This document shows, one piece after another, positions 35,901-44,900 of a stretch of 64,000 bases of DNA. The stretch lies in contig BROG01000802.1 in NCBI GenBank assembly GCA_030159075.1, positions 202,001-266,000 on the forward strand, written 5' to 3'. This DNA is from Atrina japonica (taxonomy: Eukaryota; Mollusca; Bivalvia; Pterioida; Pinnidae). Below the pieces are notes generated by a model. The model saw only the letters and a program-made list of their open reading frames with translations, was not told where the DNA came from and searched no databases. Each line of letters opens with the position of its first letter. Positions within the stretch are counted from its first letter, which is position 1. The translations under genes were made by a program, and so were the position numbers.

Positions 35901-38900
35901 ATCACAAGAATCAAAATGTACCTAGTTTAAATGGAACCAAAAATTGTGTAAAAAATTTTCTAAAGATTCGTATATAGCCAACTTCACTTAATATCAAACA
36001 TTTCAAACTTTAATCAAATTTTAAAAAATCAAATACCATAAAGTTGTGATGGAAAAAGTCAAAATCATTATAAGAATCAAAAGGCACCTAGTCTATTGAA
36101 ACCAAAAATTGTGTAAAAATTCCGAAGGGATTTATGAAAGCAAACTTAGCTTTTTGTCAAACATGTCCATTTTTTATCGAATTTAAATGATTAAAGTCCC
36201 CTAAAAGTAAAAAGCAAAAGTTAAAAGTCAAAAGAATTTAAAATGTACCTAGTAACTAAATTATTGCGACATGCATGGATGAAGGGATGGAGAACAGTAT
36301 ACCATAATACCGCCGTCACAAACAGGCCTGGGATTTCCACACTTTCATACGGGGCTGAAATAAGACCCCATTCCTGATTGCATTTTTCCAAATTTGCAGT
36401 CAAAATTTCCCAACTGAAGTCAAATGATAACAAATTTGAAGAGAATCTTATATTTTCAAATAGTTTTTGTGTATTTCTAGATTTTGCAATTTGAATAAAA
36501 TATTGATTTAATTCCCAATTCAATAGGCAAAGGCTCCATTCGAACAAATGTGATTGTTGAGCCCTGATGTAATAATCATTATTTTGAGCAGTCTTCTGCC
36601 TCTTTAAATAGGACCAGAAAACACCTGCTATTTTTTGGCACTCAGGATGAACACGAATTATGAATTTCTTATTACCTCAGGATGAAAAAATATTTCTGGA
36701 CCTAAAAATCGTTCATATCCGACATCCACTGAGTAAGGCTGTTTGGTGACGCTGTTGATTCCTTCAAATTTCTTCATCCATTTTCCAGGGTCCTGATCGT
36801 ACTTAGCAAACTCCTTTGCAATATCCGGACAAACATAACTGTACCTCTCCTAAAATAGAAACAACAAAACCATAAAGTCCTACATCTGGCATATCATTAT
36901 ATCAAGAGCCGGCCTGGCTCAGTCGGTAGTGCGCTCGACTCTGGATCATGAGGTCGTGAATTCGAGTCCCATCGGCGGCAGGTTGGTTTCCTGTCTTTCG
37001 GATGAGACAGTAAAAACTGGAGTTCCTGTGTCACAGTAGGTGTCGGCACGTTAAAGAACCCTCACTACTCAATGGCCGTTTGTGCCGAGCATTGGCCAAA
37101 ATTTGAAGCCCTTCACCGGCATTTGGTGACGTCTCCATATGAGTGAAATATTCTTGAATGGGACGTTAAACAACAATAAACAAACAAACAAACAATCATT
37201 ATATCAATTTTTCTTTCCATCTTCTTTTATTGTTGTTGAAATCAATGCAACCATTTCTCATTACTTTTTACTGTCAGAATCCAGGGGGATATGAGAAAAA
37301 GTCAAATTTTACAATAATTGTACTTGTAGTAATAACTCATTAACCCCTATTTTGTGAAAATGGACCATACTGTTAACTGATATTGGGGAGTTACAAGAAT
37401 CTAATCAGTGAAGGTTTGAGCCCCACTGGAAGCTAAGCCAATTTTGTGAGAATGTTTGCCAGTATACTTGTAAGTCAACTGACAAAATTTCTCACATAAT
37501 TAACTAAGGTTCCAGCAGAACTGACCAGAGGCAATCAACTTCATAGTCTAAAGCCATTCGGACACCGAGGCCCCTATAGATATTTCAGTCTGTCAAGCAC
37601 CTCGGATTCAAACAATTAGGGAATCAGGAGGGTTTTTAGTTAGGAAATCAGGAGATCTTCAGGAACTTTTAATGTAAAAACTGATAAAACTATACAAAAC
37701 CCCAAAATGACTGTCTTTCTCTCCTGTTAATAAGAGCTTTCAAGAAAATCACCCAAATGTAGTTGCAACTCTGCGACATTTATAGAAAAAAATGCCACAA
37801 TTTAAAAGTTAAACAGCAACCTAACCTCATACCATATCTTACTTACCTACAACACAAGTTTAATGCAAAAACAGTTTAAAGAAATTATGTTAATTCGTTT
37901 TTCCTTTTTTTTTGCGGGGTTGGGGGTGCAAAATTGGGAGTTAAAAGGATTTTATCTGAAAAAATCAGGAATAAAATCAGGAAGTGCTCAATATTAGAAA
38001 AAAATCAGGAAAATCAGGATCTGCTTGACAGACTAATATTTATATTCTGGTCGACTTACCTTTATTGCTTTAGCTGTTTCTAATGATTGTTCTGGAGGGA
38101 TACCAACTTCTCTCTCTCTCAGCAGTTGTTGTATGAAATATGTGATGTCACGACCAGCAATGGGAATATGCTTGATACAGCTACCTATCACGTATCCTTC
38201 AGCCTTGAAAAAAAAAAAATTAATAAATAACAGGTAAAAGCAGGGTTTTCCCTGGAATGTTATTTTAGTGAGCCCCAGGGAACCACAAAAATAAAATTCC
38301 TGAGTCCTAATTAAAATTGTGAGTCCCTACGTCAATAAAATTCATTTTCAGTCTCGGGTTGAAAAAAAAATTACTGAGTTTTTGTGCATCCTTAAGGACT
38401 CACTAGTATTAATTTTTTGCATCCTGAAAAGATTTTATGCATCAAAGACGCAGATATCATGTGTAAAGGAAAACCCTGTAAAACTGAAGGTGGTATGACC
38501 CCCAAAACACAGGTAAAAGTGAAGGTGTTATGGCCCAAAAAACAAATGTAAAAGTGAAGGTGATATAACCCCAAAAACTTTTTCGATGTGCTCTCTTCTG
38601 TGACGGTTTGTGATAATATTATGCAGCTTCAGTGGAAAAAGTGTGCTGCATCACTTCCTGCTTAGCTGTTTATCATATAAATCAATACCTAGAATATGGA
38701 TTTCAGGCTGTGATAGGTGTAAGATTTGAAAAACAGCCCACAGGAAAGTGATGTCACTTGTCACTTTTACAAGAGAGAACATTTATCTAAATCTTATTGC
38801 TTGCAGATGAATGAGACACGTTATCACTGTATGTCATCAACATAAATATTACGAAACCAGAAGTCACATGACCCAAATACAAACTAATCAGACAAAACAG

Positions 38901-41900
38901 ACCTGAATGGAACAACTCAAAATAGGTCTACTGTGAAGGCATAGACAGTTTTAAAAGTGTTCATTTTACAATTGCTGGATACCATAAATTGGAATATTTT
39001 AGAAACATTAAAATTTTGCAAAATTTGGTTAAAATTTGGGTGGTTATTTTCATTTTAAAATTTGGGCCATTTCAAAATCTTTATTATTTTGTGTCTATGC
39101 ATTCCCTTCATTCTTATTTCTTTATTCAGTACAGCCAATCAGCACTCCACTTAGCATTACTTCATTATAGGGTGAGCATTGTATTGCCACTAAAGAAACC
39201 AGCTTCCCATGAAGCTGGCTGACCAAAAACGAAAGAAAAAAAAAAAAAAAAAAACATGAACAGAATTAGCTGTATATCCAAAATTACTTGTATCCCGAAT
39301 ACAGAAACATAATCAAGTTACAGGTAAAAAGGGGATGTAAATCTGTACAACAACAACAACCAATCAAATTAAAAACCTGTCTCTCATTGCCACTAAGGGG
39401 GGAGGGGCGGCAGCACATGTGCGTGATGTCTCTTTGGTAATATGTAATACATACCACTGGAATAACATGGGTGACGCCATCACCAGAATCTATCACAGTT
39501 CCTGTAAGAGTTCTCTCCCCTACTTGTCGTTTGGTCCATGAAGCTGCCAGAGCTAACACAGCCTACAGAAATATAAGCAAAAATGTGGTTTTTCCTTGAA
39601 ACAGTGAAAATTTACTTATTTTATTATGTTAATTGACCAATATTCAACAGCTATCTGTTTAACTCATCAACCCCTGAAAAGCAATGGACTCTTCAGTAAG
39701 TGAAGGACAGACCAGTCCAAATGTGTCTTTGAGGGTGAATGGGTTAACTATCTATTTATCTATTCAACTATCAAGAAATTAAACCTAGATAAGATTTTGA
39801 TTTCTTTACTGCCTTTCTTAATTCAACTGGTCAGCAATTTACAATTTAACATAAAAGTATTTCTTTTAAAAACTTGTCAAGATTTGCTAGCTGAATATGG
39901 ATCTGAAGCTGTCTGCAGTTTTACCTACCTGTACTGCGATATATAGACCAGGAACATTGAAGGACTCAAACATGATTTCTGCAGTATATTCCCTATTTTC
40001 AGGTGTATTAAGTGGAGGTTCCGTCTGGAAACAAAAAGAATAAAAATCCATTTAATTGTGGTACTCCAAGAGAATGACCTCTTCTTAGTACAACCTCTGA
40101 CCTTTACTGGGTATGACCTCTGACCTCTAAAGAGCATAACATTTTACCTGTACTAAGTTAGTAAGTGTGACATGAAATATCTGCTGAATCTTTCAGTATT
40201 GTTGGATCTTCTGTGGCAGAATGCTAAGGAATTTTTCACCTCAAGTCAGCACAGGTTCAAGCCTGCTGGAACCAAAGCCAACTTTGTGAGGATGTTGGCC
40301 AGTTTACTTGCCAAAGGCCAGGGATATCTTCCCTGGTACAGTGTTTCCTGCTCCACAATAAAAACTGGTCGCCTCCATAAAAAACTGCACTCAAAGGCAC
40401 TAGTGATGATTCACCTGTAGACCATTTGCCAGCATCTTTGGTTTGCTCGAGCTATTTTCTTTATATTGCTGTGTTATACATGTATACAAATTAATGATGG
40501 CATCATTGTTCAAATGATACAACCAAAAGGCATTATCCAGGCACAATACAAATTTCCTGGGCTAAATTTACAGTGATTTGGCAGAATATTATCATTTTGA
40601 TTACAGAGACTTTCTGAACCAGCTGTACACAGGTAACATCTGTGACCACCTGTCATTTGAGACCACAATTTGAAAATCATTCAATTAAACATCTCCGTAC
40701 ATAAAAACCTCTTTTGAGGAACCATCAGTCTTGAGAGACCCCATGACAGTGGCAGAAAGGGGTGGTCTCTCAAGGCAGGTCCCACTGTAGTACATGTACT
40801 GAAATGGATCTCGTGCTTACGTCGTCATACTGGTGACATGTATGTCTCTCTTTCAGTGTTCAATATTACCATAGCAATTTGTGAAATTAAAGTATTTTGC
40901 ACCTGCGAATTCTTGAATCTGTAAAGATGAGAATAAAATGTGTATCTAAATAGATATAAAATTACAGGAACTAAAGACTAATGCCAATGCAGTGAGGGTT
41001 TTTACGTCTCATTCACAAGACCAGTGACTTTCACCTTATATGTGGAGGGCTTGACAAAGGTAGGTAATTACCATTTTTAAGTCTTTGGTATGATTCGATA
41101 TGAGGATTCAGACAAAGGACTTTGCCACTTGTCAAATGTCAATTACACCACCACAAACGATTGTGTGTATGTGTGTTTGTGCATCTATCTGGCTGTGTGC
41201 TAATGTGTGTTTGGTCTGTGCCTGTCTCTGTGTCTCTGTGTATGTGTGCTTTTGTCTCAGTCTGTGCATGTATGTTTGTGTGTCTGTGTATGTATGTTTG
41301 TGTGTCTGTGCATGTATGTTTGTGTGTCTGTGCGTGTATGTTTGTGTGTCTGTGCATGTATGTTTGTGTGTCTGTGCATGTATGTTTGTGTGTCTGTGCA
41401 AGTATGTTTGTGTATCTTTGTAAGTATGTTTATGTATGTGCATCACAAACATTCCCCACTAACTTACCAACAAAAAGTAGTGATCCTCAGGTTCTGATCT
41501 TAAATATTTAAAGATGGCTTGTTCATAAAATCGCTCCATTAAATCCCAGTCTTCTACGATACCATGTCTGATTGGCCACTAAAACCAGAAAAGAAAACAA
41601 TATACATGTACATCATTCTCAGTGAACCACCTTCAATTATTTTTTAAATCTTAATTCATCAACCCCAGAAAAACAATGGGTTCTTCTGTAAATCAATGAC
41701 TTGGATCTTTCCAAACGTGTCTTTTGAGTTAAATAGGTTCAAATCTGAAAGTGTAAAAATGACTCACAGTTTCTTAATATTTAATGCCCAAATACATCAT
41801 TAACATGATTAATGACACATGTGCATAAATTCTTTTTTTTTCAGTTAATTCATTTTCCATTGACACACCTACCTGTAAGTGCGTGTAATTAATGCAAGCC

Positions 41901-44900
41901 AGTTGTAAAAAGAAACACACATGCTCCCGATCCCAACAAATTGAATATTGCACTTTATATGTAAGCCAGACAGAATGACGGGCAGACAAACAGACACACA
42001 AACAGATAGAAAGACAGATGGATGATCCGAACACTAGATGCCCCCGGCGAATCTTTCAGGCTGGGGGCATAAAAAAATCAATTGATTATCGACATGACGA
42101 CTCAGAAACACTTCAAATGAAGTCCTTCATGCAATGTATAGTTTTATAACTGAAGTTGTGGTCACAACAAGATATATCAATCTGATATACTCTACACTAG
42201 TAGTCTAGTATACTCCTCTAGCTTAAACTTTGCTGTGCCATCGAGATGAGATTGATCAACTTTAAGGAGGGATTTTGGAACTTTGTTACGGTAGTTTGTT
42301 TTTGAATATGAAAACTATATGAATATAAAATAATTGAATGCTTGGGCACTGTTCTGTTTTTTTATCACCCAAAATGTTGACATGCTGACACATTGATAAA
42401 TATGCTCTGACAAGTGTTCAGTTATTAACAAGAGGCCCATGGGCTACATCACTCACCTGAACTGTGTTGGTATCTTACAAACATGAGAATCTCAATTTAC
42501 AAATTATTATAACATTTCCTCAATTCCTTGTGAGTGGAAGAGACTTAAAAATGAATGAAAATGACAAAGCCGAAAAAGATGTCAAAAAATTAATTTTCCA
42601 ATTTATTCCAAAAACAGGAAATTGAATCGTGCATCCATGTAAATCACTGAGATGCAATTAGTTTTTCAATCCATGCAGCAGTTCCAGAGAAAATTTTAAA
42701 AGAGAGGTACCCCCTGAGGCCTCTTTTGCCCCACCCTGGATCCACCCCTGGGTCGATCTGGCCAAAATGATCAAACTTGATAGTGGATCTTGAGTACTTG
42801 CATCCTACATAGTTTCACCAAAAAAGAGGAAGCTGACAGTGTTCCTGCCCCTAAGGTTGCAGAGTATCACTCTCTTTCGATATCATGTAAGCCAGGTGTG
42901 CTGTAGGCTACATCAATCGCAATAATGAGAGTTGAATCCCCTCAGTATTCCACAAGTTAATGGCTTTTGTTGGGTCAAAAAAAAACAATACAAATTAAGC
43001 GAAGAAAAGTTGTCAATATAGTAAGAATTGAAATTTATAACATGGAAACAGAAATAAATTAACAATTTTGTACTGTGTGTTGAAATTTTTTACAAGATTT
43101 TTCAGAAACATAAATTCCTTTTCAGACTGCCAATTCCGGGATTCCATCTGCGATTCCGCAATCGATGAAAATCACTGTCCCTAACTCACATGTAACCCCT
43201 AACCAGGTTTTGTTAGATCTCCTATGCAAAATGTCAAAAAATGAAAGCAATGAGATATCAATTTTTATTTTAATTAGACTGAATTTTCACAGGCAAGGGA
43301 TTGTCTCAGAAGGTGAGAACCAGCTACATTTTCTTCATTAAGCCTAATTATTGTAAAATAAATAATGTTTGGTTTTTAAAACAGACTTATATAGTGGTGT
43401 TCAGTGCGGAGCCCGACAAGATAAATCAGAATGCGGATTATGCACACATCGAGGGTAAGTACTTTTGAATATGTTGTTTTAATTACTGACACCCGTGTTC
43501 TAAACAGACTTACTTTAACCGAGTATTGTGGTACTTTCAAAGCTTCATCTCCGATATAGAAGTCTAGATCTTCTACGCCTTTGCCCAGTCTTGCAATAGC
43601 TCTCTCTCCGACTGTTGCCGATTCTTTGACTGCTATTGCTGATGGGATAATGAACTGGGGCTCTGTGTTACCGGCGTACCCCATCTTGGTGTACCTGAAA
43701 TGATAAATCTCACTAAATAAGCAACTTTCAATTTTCAGCCATGATTCAAAGTTTACTTTACAAGTTTATCATCAAGGATTCTCTTACACAACAAATTGTT
43801 TGGTAGTACATTAATGATTTTGTAAGTACTGGTATATGGAAGATAAAAATAGACAAGGCGTCCAATAGTAAATTGGCATACTTTCTCACAAAATCATCTT
43901 AGGTTCCAGCTGGGCTTGAACCTGCTGTGACTAGAGCCAGTAGAGGTGAGAGACTTCATGGTCTAAAGTGTGATGCTTTAACCAGTCAGTCACAGAAGCT
44001 CTTCCTTCCTTTCATAAAAGGGTGAAAATTTCGAGGTGTCCATGCACAGTAATTATGAACATGTTACCTTGTAAGCAGAAATTTTAGCGAGGATTCAATT
44101 TTGGCATTATTATTGAGGTTGCTGAGATCGCTTAAATTGAATATCGTTAACAATTCATTCCTCATCGTAGGTAAGAATGATCTTTTTGTAATCATAAAAC
44201 CAATAAAATGACTTCTCTCTAAAATGACTTCTCGCTAAAATTATATACCATAATTTTAGGACATAACACTAAATTTGTGCCTCGCTAAAATTTCAACTTA
44301 TATAGTATATCAATCCTTTTATATCTTAAGTAAAAGTAAACAAAACAGAATACACTTTTTTGTGTTGTTCTTGGGTTTTTGCCCAATCTTTATTTTTTCT
44401 TTTGAAAATTTTGGAATTTTGCCTTATAATGAGAATTAAAAGAAATTTTTAAAAATTATGCCAAGCACCCAACCCACATCTTTAAGCCCATGTCTAAACT
44501 CATCACACACAGAGATCTTAAAGGGACATTAAATTAGCTGTGTATTTTTTTTTTCAAAAACTTTTCTTCCCTTTTCTACTACTTAGATTGATAAGCAATA
44601 ACAAAAAAGAGATACATGCATACACAGGCATAAAATTCTTGAATTCCTATTTATTTTGTGAAAATTTCTTGAAAAAAAAAAACGCATTTCTGTTTGGCAA
44701 TTACATTTGTATTCATTTGCAATTGATTAATTCAACCTTACTAAGTGTAAATGCATACCACAATGGACCTGACCTTATTTTCACAAAATCTGCCTGTGCA
44801 TATACCTTTACTTGTTATCTTACATTAAGTACAAGAAGTAGAAGTAGAAAAAAATTGAAATACTTTTTTTTAGTACCCTTTTAATTGATGGTCTTCCTGG

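Noticed and set aside
36903..36970. A functional tRNA gene
   Set aside because: Same reasoning: a polymerase III head joined to a repeated body and an AAAC tail.
41100..41511. Cys/Val-rich open frames resembling a toxin-like or keratin-like protein
   Set aside because: Present in several frames and on both strands of a TG-rich 20-bp repeat; low complexity.
44540..44884. 114-codon Phe/Leu-rich frame
   Set aside because: Lies inside a family B MITE copy.
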